Below the pieces are notes generated by a model that was not told where the DNA came from, searched no databases, and saw nothing but the letters and a program-made list of their open reading frames with translations. 64,000 nucleotides of DNA, taken from positions 558,001 to 622,000 of the forward strand of contig NZ_SJUO01000002.1 in assembly GCF_004336985.1 (NCBI RefSeq). The letters are read 5' to 3'. How positions within the stretch are numbered: position 1 is the stretch's first letter; each line of letters starts with the position of its first letter. The position numbers and the translations under genes were made by a program. Shown here piece by piece: positions 8,325 to 17,263 of this stretch. The stretch is from Exiguobacterium sp. SL-9 (GTDB lineage: Bacteria > Bacillota > Bacilli > Exiguobacteriales > Exiguobacteriaceae).

Positions 8325-9773
8325 TTAAGCGACTTTGTTTTCTTCGATTTCGCCTTTCTTCATATAGCGTTTCGACAAGACGAACGTCAAGACGAATGGA
8401 ACGACGATCGCGATGACCATCCCGACGATGAAGAGCAAAATCTTATCGGTGAAGATGGAGAGGAATCCAGGTAGTCCCCCGACCCCGATCCCGATCGCTT
8501 GGACATCGTTCAAGGTGATGAAGACGGCCGCAATCGCCGACCCAATCATTGCCGAGTAGAATGGGAACTTGTTGGGCAAGTTCACCCCGAACATGGCCGG
8601 CTCGGTAATCCCGAAGTAAGCCGAGATGGCTGATGTCGACGCCATACTCTTTTGTTTCGCGTTGTGCTTATAGACGAAGAACATGGCAAGCGCAGCCGAA
8701 CCTTGAGCGATGTTCGACAAGGCGAGCATCGGCCAGATGAACGTACCGCCCGTTTCCGCGATGAGCTGAAGGTCGATCGCGATGAACAAGTGGTGCATCC
8801 CCGTGACAACGAGCGGTGCGTAGAACAATCCGAACAAGAGCGCACCGACGACCGGGACGACTTCGAACACGTTGACGAGGCTCGTCGCGATGACGTTCCC
8901 GATTCCACGTGTGACCGGTCCGACGATCGCGAGCGCGAGGAAACCGGTGACGACGATCGTTGTGATCGGCACGACGAGCAATTGAATCGCGTTTGGTACA
9001 TGTTTTTTCAAGAAGATTTCAATATGGCTCAAAATGAAGGCCGCGGCCAAAATCGGCAAGATTTGACCTTGATAGCCGACTTTCTCGATTTCGAACAAAC
9101 CGAGAATGTTGAACGTCGGGACGTCGCCTTCAAGCGCCGCTTGCCCATAACCCCAGGCGTTCAAGAGATCCGGGTGGACGAGCAAGAGACCCATGACAAT
9201 CCCGAGCACTTCGCTGCCGCCGAACCGTTTCGTCGCCGACCAACCGACGAGCGCCGGGAGGAAGACGAACGCCGTGTTCGCCATCATGTTGATGAGGTCC
9301 CAAAGTCCTTGCAGATTCGGGTACGCCTCAATCAGCGTCGCACCCTCAACGAACAGCCCTTCCGACGCGAGCAAGTTGTTAATCCCCATCAAAAGACCGG
9401 CGACGATGATGGCCGGGATGATTGGCATGAACACGTCCGAGAACACTTTAACGAGTTTTTGCATCGGGTTCATCTTTTTGCCGCCTGCCGATTTGACCTC
9501 GGCGACCGTCGCCGCTTCGAGCCCGGCGAGTTTGATAAACTCGGCGTAGACGCGTTCGACGTCCCCTGCACCGATGACGACTTGATACACACCCGAGTTT
9601 TCGAATGCCCCTTTGACGAGGTCGGCTTCTTTCACTTTTGCTTCATTGACGAGCGACTGGTCCTTCAACGAAAGACGGAGCCGCGTGACACAGTGTGCCG
9701 CTTTGTCGACGTTATCCTTGCCTCCGATGGCTTCAAGGATATCTGCGGCGATTTGACGATAATCTGCCTTCAT
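8325..9773 (-). CDS. treP: Trehalose-specific PTS EIIBC component
   Basis: 482 residues. It imports and phosphorylates trehalose. The N-terminal IIB domain carries the phosphocysteine Cys28 in AAHCVTRLRLSL, typical of the glucose-sucrose family. From about residue 105 the hydrophobic IIC domain follows with ten or so membrane segments and the GITEPAMFGVN motif. No IIA domain is fused, so phosphate must come from a separate EIIA; a stand-alone EIIA-Glc gene lies at 26391-26891. Expression is probably controlled by TreR and CcpA, given the double operator at 9841-9884 and the cre-like site at 9807-9820. Confidence 0.93.
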   Translation of the reverse strand: MKADYRQIAADILEAIGGKDNVDKAAHCVTRLRLSLKDQSLVNEAKVKEADLVKGAFENSGVYQVVIGAGDVERVYAEFIKLAGLEAATVAEVKSAGGKKMNPMQKLVKVFSDVFMPIIPAIIVAGLLMGINNLLASEGLFVEGATLIEAYPNLQGLWDLINMMANTAFVFLPALVGWSATKRFGGSEVLGIVMGLLLVHPDLLNAWGYGQAALEGDVPTFNILGLFEIEKVGYQGQILPILAAAFILSHIEIFLKKHVPNAIQLLVVPITTIVVTGFLALAIVGPVTRGIGNVIATSLVNVFEVVPVVGALLFGLFYAPLVVTGMHHLFIAIDLQLIAETGGTFIWPMLALSNIAQGSAALAMFFVYKHNAKQKSMASTSAISAYFGITEPAMFGVNLPNKFPFYSAMIGSAIAAVFITLNDVQAIGIGVGGLPGFLSIFTDKILLFIVGMVIAIVVPFVLTFVLSKRYMKKGEIEENKVA

Positions 9774-9806
9774 ATTTGTTGGCCTCCTTTGTTTGAAAGC
9801 GTTTGT

Positions 9807-9820
9807 TGAAAACGGTTACT
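9807..9820. promoter_or_regulatory. cre-like CcpA site upstream of treP
   Basis: TGAAAACGGTTACT matches 13 of 14 positions of TGWAANCGNTNWCA. It lies between the treP promoter and start codon, a position used for repression by road-blocking. A second, weaker copy, TGAAAGCGTTTGTT, abuts it at 9794-9807. Confidence 0.7.
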
Positions 9821-9840
9821 TATGAGTACAAACAAAGTTT

Positions 9841-9884
9841 AACTTATATAGATAAGTTCTGTCAACAACTTATCTATATAAGTT
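9841..9884. promoter_or_regulatory. Double TreR operator, 44-bp palindrome, with treP promoter
   Basis: Two 18-bp sites, each AACTTAT-N4-ATAAGTT (9841-9858 and 9867-9884), are inverted copies separated by 8 bases; the central 8 bases are not themselves palindromic. On the minus strand a TTGACA -35 box sits between them (9860-9865), and a TAAACT-like -10 box lies about 18 bases downstream, so the proximal site fills the spacer. This is typical of a GntR-family repressor such as TreR; the motif differs from the B. subtilis tre operator. Confidence 0.75.
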
Positions 9885-9946
9885 ATTCGTGGCGATTTTG
9901 TGACAGGCGTTCACTATTTTTGTTCCCTCTTGTCCCGATTCAAAAC

Positions 9947-9976
9947 GAAAAAAAGACCCCTTCCGAAGAAGGGGTG
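9947..9976 (-). terminator. Terminator of treR
   Basis: ACCCCTTCTTCGGAAGGGGT followed by a run of T on the minus strand, just after the treR stop codon. It separates treR from the treP promoter. Confidence 0.9.
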
Positions 9977-10684
9977 CTAGCGGCGCGCCACGTCGCTGAA
10001 CTGGAACTTGTCGAGTCGGTGGCGGGACTCTGTATATTCAAACTGTTTTCCTTCGTAAAGGAACGTATCGTTCGTAATGACGATGACGTACTCGTAATCG
10101 TGAAGGTCAAGACGTAACCGATCAAGCTCGGTCACGTCCTCGGCCGCGATCTTCCGTTTGGCGTAACTGATCTGGAGACCGAGCTCATGTTCGACATACC
10201 CATAGATCGAGCGGGCCGCAATCTCTTTCGTTAATCCCGGAACGAGGTCTTTGACGAAATAGTTCACGTCTAAGATCACATCCTCCCCGTCGAAGTTCCG
10301 GACCCGTTCGACCCGATACATCCGTGTCCCAGGGTCAAGGTTCATCCGGTCGGCGAGCCAAGTCGGCGCCTCAATCTCCTCGAACGAGGCGACCGACGTC
10401 TGAATCGAGCGGCCGAGCAAGGAAGCGTATACTTCGGAGAAGCTGACGATGCCGTTGAACTGGAACTCGATTTGATCGCGCTGAAGCACGAAGACGCCTT
10501 TCCCATGATGTTTCCGAACGTAACCGTGCTCTTGGAGCAGGTCGAGCGCTTTACGGACGGTGCCTCGGCTCGCCTCATACTCTTGCATGAGCTCGGTCTC
10601 GGACGGCAGCTTCGACTCCGCCGCATACTCACCGGTCTTCATACGCTCAGCGAGGCGCTCGTAGATTTGACGATATTTGGCCAC
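9977..10684 (-). CDS. treR: GntR-family trehalose operon repressor
   Basis: 235 residues from a GTG at 10684, preceded by GAGAGGAGTGA; the longer open frame upstream has no ribosome binding site and overlaps the degV terminator. The N-terminal winged helix is clear (KLPSETELMQEYEASRGTV, then LLQEHGYVRKHHGKGVFV), and the C terminus is a UTRA effector domain. TreR proteins release DNA when they bind trehalose 6-phosphate. The gene lies upstream of treP in the same direction but has its own terminator, so the structural genes are transcribed separately from the operator-bearing promoter. Confidence 0.92.
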   Translation of the reverse strand: MAKYRQIYERLAERMKTGEYAAESKLPSETELMQEYEASRGTVRKALDLLQEHGYVRKHHGKGVFVLQRDQIEFQFNGIVSFSEVYASLLGRSIQTSVASFEEIEAPTWLADRMNLDPGTRMYRVERVRNFDGEDVILDVNYFVKDLVPGLTKEIAARSIYGYVEHELGLQISYAKRKIAAEDVTELDRLRLDLHDYEYVIVITNDTFLYEGKQFEYTESRHRLDKFQFSDVARR

Positions 10685-10703
10685 AGGCTCACTCCTCTCT
10701 ATC

Positions 10704-10732
10704 GAAAAAGACGACCGAATGGCCGTCTTTTG
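10704..10732 (-). terminator. Terminator of degV
   Basis: On the minus strand AAAGACGGCC and GGTCGTCTTT pair around a short ATTC loop, with a T run after it, between degV and treR. Confidence 0.75.
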
Positions 10733-10733
10733 T

Positions 10734-11582
10734 TTACCACTCGCGACGATACCACGTGATACCGATCGCACCAGGTCCAAGGTGTGTCCCGATGACCGGT
10801 CCAAAATGACCGCCCGTGACATGGGCCTGTGGGAACTTCTGCTTCATCGATGCGATTTCCTCGGCCTGACGGTCCGGGCAGTTGGCGTGGATGATGCCGA
10901 TACAATAACCTGCACCATCGCCCTCGATCGACTGCTCCATCATCTCTTCGATGCGGCGGACCGCCTTCTTGTATGTCCGGATCTTTTCGAACGGGACGAT
11001 CAACCGGTCTTGGAAATGAAGCACCGGTTTGATTTGAAGGAACGATCCGACCAGCGCCTGCGCCGCGCTAAGTCGTCCGCCTCGTTGGAGGTGGTCGAGG
11101 TCATCGACAACGAAGTACGCCCGAATCAACTCGCGTACCTTTTCAAGGTGAGCCATAATTTCTTGCGCCGATGCGCCCGCGTCACGCAAGTGAATGGCCT
11201 CTTCGACGAGAAACGACTGAGGCATGCACGAAATCTCTGAGTCGAACGCGTGGACGTTGATGTCGACCATGCCGTTCAGGGCGATCATCGATTGATACGT
11301 ACCGCTGATCCCGCTTGAGAGTGTGATGGCGATGACGTCCGTCACGTCTTCCGGAAGCCGTTCAATCATTTCGATTGTTTCCCCGATGCTCGGTTGGGAA
11401 GTCGTCGGCAAGTTCCCTGCCTCAATCCGGTCATAAAACGCTTCGGTCGTGATATCGACGTCTTCGCGGAACGACTCCCCGTCAAAAATCACGCTGAGCG
11501 GGGCGACGTGGACGTCGTGCTGCTCACAAAATTCGGCCGGCAAATAGGCGGTACTGTCGGTCAAAATGGCTATGTTTCCCAT
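10734..11582 (-). CDS. degV: DegV-family fatty-acid-binding protein
   Basis: 282 residues. DegV proteins (FakB-like) bind a fatty acid and can present it to a kinase for incorporation into phospholipid. Visible family signatures are the start NIAILTDSTAYLPAEF, the TTSQPSIGE motif near residue 80 and the C-terminal HLGPGAIGITW ending. It lies directly after degU as in B. subtilis (yviA/degV), but has a likely promoter of its own (extended -10 TGCTACAAT on the minus strand at about 11640-11648) and a terminator. No fatty acid kinase gene is nearby. Confidence 0.9.
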   Translation of the reverse strand: MGNIAILTDSTAYLPAEFCEQHDVHVAPLSVIFDGESFREDVDITTEAFYDRIEAGNLPTTSQPSIGETIEMIERLPEDVTDVIAITLSSGISGTYQSMIALNGMVDINVHAFDSEISCMPQSFLVEEAIHLRDAGASAQEIMAHLEKVRELIRAYFVVDDLDHLQRGGRLSAAQALVGSFLQIKPVLHFQDRLIVPFEKIRTYKKAVRRIEEMMEQSIEGDGAGYCIGIIHANCPDRQAEEIASMKQKFPQAHVTGGHFGPVIGTHLGPGAIGITWYRREW

Positions 11583-11676
11583 GCTATATCCTCACTTTAC
11601 ATCGTTTCGTTTTCCAATTGAATGTGGATTCCATTCCATATTGTAGCATAAAAACGATGCATTGCCTCAATCGAGG

Positions 11677-12369
11677 TCAAATCTCAACCCATCCACGGCG
11701 AATGGCGTCGACGACGGCTTGCGTCCGGTCGTTCACTTCCATTTTGCGGAGTACCGAAGAGACGTGATTTTTGACCGTCTTCTCGCTGATAAAGAGCATG
11801 TCGCTGATGTCGCGGTTTGAACGACCTTCGGCGAGCAAATGCAACACTTCGACTTCACGGCGCGACAACAATTGGTACACCGGGTCATCGGTCCGATTCT
11901 CAACGTTGCGAACAGCTTGTTCGCCTTTGAATTGGAGCAAACGACGGTACTCTTTCAAGACGTTCGTCGTCACTTTCGGATGCAGATAAGCCCCGTCTTT
12001 TGCGACCGAACGGACGGCCGAGATGAGTTCGGTCGATGCCACTTCTTTGAGCAGGAAGCCAGAGGCGCCCGCTTCGAGCGCATGCGTGATATACGACTCG
12101 TCGTCGTGAATCGACAGGATGAGGACACGCGTGTCCGGTGATAGCACCGACAATTGCTTCGTCGCCTCGATCCCGTTCAGTTCCGGCATATTGATGTCGA
12201 GAATCAAAATCTCCGGCTTGTGGTCGGCTGCGATTCGAATCGCCTCAGTGCCGGTCCGCCCTTCGGCGACGACCGTGAATTCATCCTCTAAGTCAAAAAT
12301 CCGTTTCAAACCCTCTCGAAACAGCTCATGGTCATCCACGATTGCGATGCGCGTTTGTAATTGTTCCAT
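11677..12369 (-). CDS. degU: Two-component response regulator DegU
   Basis: 230 residues from the ATG at 12369, preceded by AAGGGGGAG; the open frame further upstream overlaps degS. The receiver domain has the acidic pocket ([11 protein letters not shown]), the phosphorylation Asp in [12 protein letters not shown], and the conserved Thr and Lys (LSIHDDE, LLKE). A LuxR-type helix-turn-helix occupies the C terminus ([19 protein letters not shown], then [14 protein letters not shown]). It closely resembles B. subtilis DegU over the whole length, which controls exoenzymes, motility and competence. It follows degS by 25 bases. The flagellar and comF genes nearby are classical members of its regulatory circle. 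Confidence 0.95.
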   Translation of the reverse strand: MEQLQTRIAIVDDHELFREGLKRIFDLEDEFTVVAEGRTGTEAIRIAADHKPEILILDINMPELNGIEATKQLSVLSPDTRVLILSIHDDESYITHALEAGASGFLLKEVASTELISAVRSVAKDGAYLHPKVTTNVLKEYRRLLQFKGEQAVRNVENRTDDPVYQLLSRREVEVLHLLAEGRSNRDISDMLFISEKTVKNHVSSVLRKMEVNDRTQAVVDAIRRGWVEI

Positions 12370-12394
12370 CTGGATACTCCCCCTTGTTCTTGTC

Positions 12395-13519
12395 TTACGT
12401 GATCGGAATCGACATCCGGACGACCGTCCCTTTGCCGACTTCCGAATCAATGGTCATGCTCCCGTTCACCAACTCGATCCGTTCCCGCATCCCAACAATC
12501 CCGAATGACTCTTCGCCAATCGTACTCGGCACGAAGCCGACACCATGATCCCGTACATGAATATGTATCGCGTCATGCGCTTGCTCGACGTTGACGATGA
12601 TTTCCGCCGTCTTCGAGTGTTTGATTGCGTTTTGGACGGCTTCTTGGACAAGCCGGAATACGTTGATTTCCAACTTCTCAGGCAATCTGGCCCGAGACCC
12701 CCGGTAGTTGAGCCGTGTTTTGATGGTCGTATATTCCTCTGTCTGATGAAGGTAACGTTCGAGCGTCGGCAAGAAGCCGAGGTCGTCAAGCGACATCGGA
12801 CGAAGATCATAGATGAGTCGTCGGACGTCGACGAGCGCACCGCGGATGAGACGTTTGAGTTCGTGGAGTTCGGCGAACGCCTCGTCTTTCCCACGCTTAT
12901 CGAACGTCTTCTCAATCAAATCGGCTCGAATCAAAATATGTGCAAGCGATTGCGCCGGTCCGTCGTGCATCTCACGAGCGAGGTGGCGCCGTTCACGTTC
13001 GGCCGCCTCAAAGACACTGATCGCCATCTCTTGCTTCTTCATCATGTCGGAGTACTCTTGTTGCAGGTCGTCCCGAAGGAAGTTCAGCACGACGGAGACG
13101 CGGCTGACAAGTTTGTCAGCCCGTTCGATCGTGTCCTCGAGGACGAGCAGACGGCGCTCGAGGTCGTTACGACGCTGTTGGCCGGCCATCTCTTCTTTTT
13201 GGATGAGAAAGCGCTCGAGTTGCATTTGGTTGGCGCGTTCGTACGCCTCCCGGATCTCTTGCTCGCTATGTATATGAAACTTCTTGCTCACTTGGACGAG
13301 TTTGTTCTTCGCCGCTTTCACGAGCAGGTCGAGACGTTCCGACTCCTCGATATAAAACTCGATCTTTTGCGTCAACTCTTTCAGTTCGTTTTGAATCAAC
13401 GAATACTCGTTGGCCGAACTCTCGGTAATCCGGACGATCTCCTCTTTACTTTCCGTCACCGTATCAATCATATTTGTTATGATATGTTCTAAAGCTGTAC
13501 GATCGGTAATATGATTCAC
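12395..13519 (-). CDS. degS: Sensor histidine kinase DegS (cytoplasmic)
   Basis: 374 residues with a GTG start at 13519 after a GGGGATGG stretch. There is no membrane segment; the N-terminal 180 residues form long coiled helices, the DegS sensor domain. The HisKA_3 phosphoacceptor helix follows ([17 protein letters not shown], about residue 190) with the HATPase domain ([12 protein letters not shown], then DHGVGF). DegS phosphorylates DegU, encoded immediately downstream. It is divergent from yvyE, as in B. subtilis. Confidence 0.95.
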   Translation of the reverse strand: MNHITDRTALEHIITNMIDTVTESKEEIVRITESSANEYSLIQNELKELTQKIEFYIEESERLDLLVKAAKNKLVQVSKKFHIHSEQEIREAYERANQMQLERFLIQKEEMAGQQRRNDLERRLLVLEDTIERADKLVSRVSVVLNFLRDDLQQEYSDMMKKQEMAISVFEAAERERRHLAREMHDGPAQSLAHILIRADLIEKTFDKRGKDEAFAELHELKRLIRGALVDVRRLIYDLRPMSLDDLGFLPTLERYLHQTEEYTTIKTRLNYRGSRARLPEKLEINVFRLVQEAVQNAIKHSKTAEIIVNVEQAHDAIHIHVRDHGVGFVPSTIGEESFGIVGMRERIELVNGSMTIDSEVGKGTVVRMSIPIT

Positions 13520-13694
13520 GATGCCATCCCCTAATAATTCGGTAGTAAGTCTTCATCTATTCTTATTATCGACTGCGGAACGTTCGTTTACAGTAAAAAA
13601 ACGGAGGCTCTCCTACCCATTCGCCGCATCAGGCGTTGACGCCTACTTGAATTTTAAAAAAAATATTCAAAAATAGAAAGGAGAATTTTCAGAA

Positions 13695-14336
13695 ATGTCT
13701 GCTGAACAAAATTATACTATAAAACAAGACGGAGAATACGAGGTCGTCATTCAAAAGTCAAAATTTATCGCCCACTTCAAACGGGTCACGTCCGAGGAAG
13801 ACGCGCAGACGTTCATCCAAGCCATCAAGAAAGCGCATTGGAGCGCCAATCACAACTGTTCGGCCTATATCATCGGTGCACGGAACGAGTTCCAAAAAGC
13901 GAATGATGACGGTGAACCGAGCGGGACGGCCGGGCTACCGATGCTCGAGGTGCTTCGAAAACGCGAATTGAAAGACACGGTCGTCGTCGTCACCCGCTAC
14001 TTCGGCGGAATCAAGCTCGGTGGTGGCGGACTGATTCGCGCTTACGGCGGCACGGTGAGCGAAGGGCTCGACGCGGTCGGCATCGTCGAACGTATCGCGA
14101 TGCAACGGTTGACGCTCACGGTCGATTACGGTTGGATCGGCAAGGTCGAGAACGAGCTCCGCCAATCGTCGTACCTCTTAGACGACATCGTCTACGCCGA
14201 CACCGTCACGTTCCACATCTCGGTGCCGGTCGAAGAGACCGAGGCCGCGATGGCCTGGCTCGTCGATTTGACGAACGGCCAAGGAGGACTCGAGACCCAG
14301 GACCAACGCATCATCGAACGTGATTTTGTGCGGTAG
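13695..14336 (+). CDS. yvyE: YigZ/IMPACT family protein
   Basis: 213 residues, start after AGAAAGGAGAATTTTC. Family members have an N-terminal IMPACT domain (seen here as IQKSKFIAHFKRVTSEEDAQ, then NHNCSAYIIG, NDDGEPSGTAGLPML and VVVVTRYFGGIKLGGGGL) and a C-terminal ferredoxin-like domain (DUF1949). The biochemical role is not settled; eukaryotic IMPACT binds the translation regulator GCN1. It is divergently oriented from degS and followed 41 bases later by the LCP gene, the same order as in B. subtilis. A small AGGCG/CGCCT hairpin lies in the divergent region. Confidence 0.93.
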   Translation: MSAEQNYTIKQDGEYEVVIQKSKFIAHFKRVTSEEDAQTFIQAIKKAHWSANHNCSAYIIGARNEFQKANDDGEPSGTAGLPMLEVLRKRELKDTVVVVTRYFGGIKLGGGGLIRAYGGTVSEGLDAVGIVERIAMQRLTLTVDYGWIGKVENELRQSSYLLDDIVYADTVTFHISVPVEETEAAMAWLVDLTNGQGGLETQDQRIIERDFVR

Positions 14337-14377
14337 GTCACGTATACTGAAGGAAACAAATGAAATGAGGAGACGAC

Positions 14378-15400
14378 ATGGAACAAGACTCCCGCAAGAA
14401 ACGTCCCGTGTGGAAAATCGTCCTGCTCGTACTCGGCCTCGTCCTACTCGTCGGCGGATCGGCCTTCGGCTACTTCGTCTTCAAGGCGAACGAGACGGCG
14501 GAGAACACGAACAGCGAGTTGACACGCGGCGACAAGTCAGACCGTCGGGAAGAGACGGTCGACCTGACGAAGGATCACTTCTCCGTCCTACTCGCCGGCG
14601 TCGATGGCGGCGCCTCGCTCGAAGAAGGACGGACCGACTCGCTCATGGTGGCGACGTTCAACAAGGAATCGCGCCAAGTGACGCTCGTCAGCATCCCGCG
14701 TGACTCGTACGTCGACATCGTCACGGAGGGCAGTGAGTTCAAGGACAAGATCAACCATGCGTATGCGTACGGTGGCATCGACACGACGATCGCGACGGTC
14801 GAGAAGCTGTTCGACATCCCGATCGACTACTACGCGACAATCAACTTTGATGGCATCGAAGATCTCGTCGACGCTGTCGGCGGCGTCGAGGTCGACGTTC
14901 TCATCCCAATCTCAGGCCGGGCGACCGGTAACGTCGAACTTGCACCAGGCGTCCAGACGCTAGATGGCAAGGAAGCGCTCGCTTACGCGCGTATGCGAAA
15001 AGACGACCCTGAGGGCGATGTCGGACGCGCGAAACGTCAACAGCAAGTGCTCGAAGCCATCATCAACGAGGCAACGACAATCAATTCGTTCACTAAGCTC
15101 AACCGGATTATGAATGCGGTCGGCAATAACATCCGAACGAATATGTCCTTGTCCGAGGCGTCACAGCTCCAGCCGTACACGAAGTCACTCCGCTCATTCA
15201 ATCAAGAAACGCTAGCGGGCGGCGACTTGACGCTCGGCGGTGTGTACTACTATGAACTTGATCCGGCTGACTTGAGCGAGAAACGCTCGCTCCTGAAGAG
15301 CGAACTCGGCTTGCCGGTGACGGCGGAAGATACCGCACCAGAGACGAACGACGGGTTGACGGATACCGACGACGGTCTCAGCGAGACGACGACGTACTGA
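14378..15400 (+). CDS. LytR-CpsA-Psr family wall-polymer ligase
   Basis: 340 residues. LCP enzymes transfer undecaprenyl-linked wall teichoic acid or related polymers to peptidoglycan outside the membrane. One N-terminal helix (residues 13 to 34) anchors the protein. The LCP domain shows FSVLLAGVDGG, the arginine-containing EGRTDSLMVATF, SIPRDSYV, INHAYAYGG and the EALAYARMRKDD and DVGRAKRQQQV motifs that hold the pyrophosphate. The C terminus is acidic and disordered. The neighbour tagO, convergent, makes the lipid-linked precursor, which supports a teichoic-acid role. B. subtilis has the related gene (tagV) at the same position. Confidence 0.92.
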   Translation: MEQDSRKKRPVWKIVLLVLGLVLLVGGSAFGYFVFKANETAENTNSELTRGDKSDRREETVDLTKDHFSVLLAGVDGGASLEEGRTDSLMVATFNKESRQVTLVSIPRDSYVDIVTEGSEFKDKINHAYAYGGIDTTIATVEKLFDIPIDYYATINFDGIEDLVDAVGGVEVDVLIPISGRATGNVELAPGVQTLDGKEALAYARMRKDDPEGDVGRAKRQQQVLEAIINEATTINSFTKLNRIMNAVGNNIRTNMSLSEASQLQPYTKSLRSFNQETLAGGDLTLGGVYYYELDPADLSEKRSLLKSELGLPVTAEDTAPETNDGLTDTDDGLSETTTY

Positions 15401-15402
15401 CT

Positions 15403-15443
15403 ACAAAAAACGACCGAGGACTCGTGTCCCCGGTCGTTTTTTT
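15403..15443. terminator. Bidirectional terminator between LCP gene and tagO
   Basis: ACGACCGAGGAC and GTCCCCGGTCGT pair around TCGT, with A and T runs on either side; it serves both convergent genes. Confidence 0.9.
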
Positions 15444-15452
15444 ATGGTCTGA

Positions 15453-16505
15453 TCATGCCTTCGGCCGGCCAAGTAGACGCCGCGACGTATGAATGATCGG
15501 CTTGTAGTTCGGGTGGATTAGTTCGGTCGATTCGACGATCAGCTCGATGACGATGAGCACGATGACGAACGTGATGACCGCACCGAGCATCGTCGTCTTC
15601 GCGAACAGAATCGAGGCGATGCCGAAGAAGAACGTCATCCCGTACATGAGCAACACAGCTTGTCGCGTCGTGAAGCCCATATCAATCAACTGGTGATGCA
15701 TATGCGACTTATCAGGCGACATCGGCGGACGCCCTTGGACGAGCCGGCGGACAATCGCGAAAATCGTGTCCGAAATCGGCAGTCCGAGCAAGAGGACCGG
15801 CACGACGAGCGAGAACAACGTCACGTTCTTGAACCCAATCAGCGAGAACACGGCGAGCATATAGCCGAGGAAGAGCGCACCGGTGTCCCCCATGAAAATC
15901 TTCGCTGGATAGAAGTTATGGACGAGAAAACCGAGCGTGCTCGCGAGGAGCAACAAGGCCATCATCGTCAAATAGACGTTCCCTTGGATGATGGCGAGCA
16001 AGGCGATCGTTCCGAGTGCGATGCTCGAGACACCTGCGGCGAGACCATCGAGCCCATCGATCAGGTTGATCGCGTTCGTGATTCCAATCAGCCAAAGCAC
16101 CGTCACCGGGATACTCCACGACCCAAGATACAATTGCTGATCGAACGGAAGGTTGATCAACTCGATACGCATACCAGAGTTCAAGACGACGACCGTTGCG
16201 ATCATCTGTCCCATTAGCTTGACGCGGGCCGTCAGTTGGAACCGGTCATCGATGAGGCCCGTCAAGAGGATGACGACCGCCCCGATCAAGATGGCATCGT
16301 TATATCGGCTCGTCGGCAGCAACAAGGCATAACCAATGAAAAAGGCGATGAAGATGGCGAGGCCGCCAATCCGTGGCATCGTCCGTAAATGTACTTTTCG
16401 AGCGTTCGGGTGATCGACCGCTCCGATCAGAAAAGCCAATCGGCGAACGAGCGGCGTGATCAAGATGGCCATCACAAAACTGACCAACATGGCAATCCAT
16501 AACAT
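15453..16505 (-). CDS. tagO: Undecaprenyl-phosphate GlcNAc-1-phosphate transferase
   Basis: 350 residues from the ATG at 16505, which has GAGAGGA about 10 bases upstream; an ATG seven codons earlier lacks one. TagO/WecA proteins start wall teichoic acid synthesis by moving GlcNAc-1-phosphate to undecaprenyl phosphate in the membrane, and are the classic target of tunicamycin. About ten membrane helices are visible, with the catalytic loop residues NAINLIDGLDGLAAG, FMGDTGALFLGY and the cytoplasmic MSPDKSHMHHQLIDMG. Next to an LCP gene, as in B. subtilis. Confidence 0.94.
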   Translation of the reverse strand: MLWIAMLVSFVMAILITPLVRRLAFLIGAVDHPNARKVHLRTMPRIGGLAIFIAFFIGYALLLPTSRYNDAILIGAVVILLTGLIDDRFQLTARVKLMGQMIATVVVLNSGMRIELINLPFDQQLYLGSWSIPVTVLWLIGITNAINLIDGLDGLAAGVSSIALGTIALLAIIQGNVYLTMMALLLLASTLGFLVHNFYPAKIFMGDTGALFLGYMLAVFSLIGFKNVTLFSLVVPVLLLGLPISDTIFAIVRRLVQGRPPMSPDKSHMHHQLIDMGFTTRQAVLLMYGMTFFFGIASILFAKTTMLGAVITFVIVLIVIELIVESTELIHPNYKPIIHTSRRLLGRPKA

Positions 16506-16595
16506 GGGCCAACGTTCCTCTCTCATAAAAAAATAGACTCTGGCGAATTATAGCATATTTCCCTTGAGGCGAGACGTATCAGAAATGTTACAACC

Positions 16596-16626
16596 AAAAA
16601 AACCCGACAAGCTCGTCTCGTCGGGT
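16596..16626 (-). terminator. Terminator of the Rok-like gene
   Basis: ACCCGAC, an 11-base loop and GTCGGGT, followed on the minus strand by seven T. Confidence 0.88.
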
Positions 16627-16631
16627 CACAT

Positions 16632-17045
16632 TCAGGCGTGGGCCGGGTGCGTCGTCATGTCATCCGTGGCCTCGTATGTATACAAGCCGCGGCCAATTTT
16701 TTTAATATCAGGATTGACTGACTCGATTTTCACCATCAATTGATAGATGTTGCTAATATGATGCCGATAGCGCAATTCGAGTTCCATCTGGATGTCCCGC
16801 ACGCTCATCGTCTTCCGCTCCTTCAACAGGTCTGTCACTTGATGGACGTAGACTTCGAGCGGATAGCGTTGATTGACACGACGTGGGCGAAGCCGTTTTG
16901 CCGGGTCGAGGAGAGGGTCCTCTACGTGTTTATTTCGGTTTAGCTCTGATATTAAATATTCCGCGCGGCGTTGCAACTGACGATATGATTCTTCAATCTC
17001 CATCAGTTCTCGATAAATAGTTTCATTGACGTTCGTTGATTCCAT
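16632..17045 (-). CDS. Rok-like DNA-binding protein
   Basis: 137 residues from the ATG at 17045, preceded by GAGGAGG; the longer frame upstream has no such site. The N terminus (residues 8 to 40) is a charged coiled helix, followed by a basic linker (KRLRPRRVNQRY). The C terminus reads SVRDIQMELELRYRHHISN and ends P-DIKKIGRGLYTYE. This is the pattern I recall for the winged-helix domain of B. subtilis Rok, which represses comK and silences AT-rich acquired DNA. It is shorter than Rok (191). The match is by recall, so the family is likely and the function inferred. It stands alone with its own terminator. Confidence 0.6.
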   Translation of the reverse strand: MESTNVNETIYRELMEIEESYRQLQRRAEYLISELNRNKHVEDPLLDPAKRLRPRRVNQRYPLEVYVHQVTDLLKERKTMSVRDIQMELELRYRHHISNIYQLMVKIESVNPDIKKIGRGLYTYEATDDMTTHPAHA

Positions 17046-17207
17046 GAACGACTCCTCCTCTGTACATAATTGATGTCCCCCATCACCCAATTTCATCAAT
17101 TATTCCCAGTTATTACTTGTTCCCACATAAAAGTGTAACGGTTTTGTAATGTACTTGTCATCTTTTTTTAGGCACTACTATCTATTTTAAGTCTTTTGAC
17201 CCAAAAC

Positions 17208-17241
17208 AAAAAGATGGCGACTGTTCGGGGCAGTCGCCATC
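17208..17241 (-). terminator. Terminator of pgmB
   Basis: GATGGCGACTG and CAGTCGCCATC form an 11-bp stem with a 7-base loop, then TTTTT on the minus strand. Confidence 0.9.
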
Positions 17242-17263
17242 TCACGGAAGATGAGCGTAGTCT

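Noticed and set aside
8652-9809. Plus-strand open frame opposite treP (385 codons)
   Set aside because: Antisense shadow; highly charged low-complexity translation with no motif.
12545-13492. Plus-strand open frame opposite degS (315 codons)
   Set aside because: Antisense shadow of a well-supported kinase gene; no start signal.
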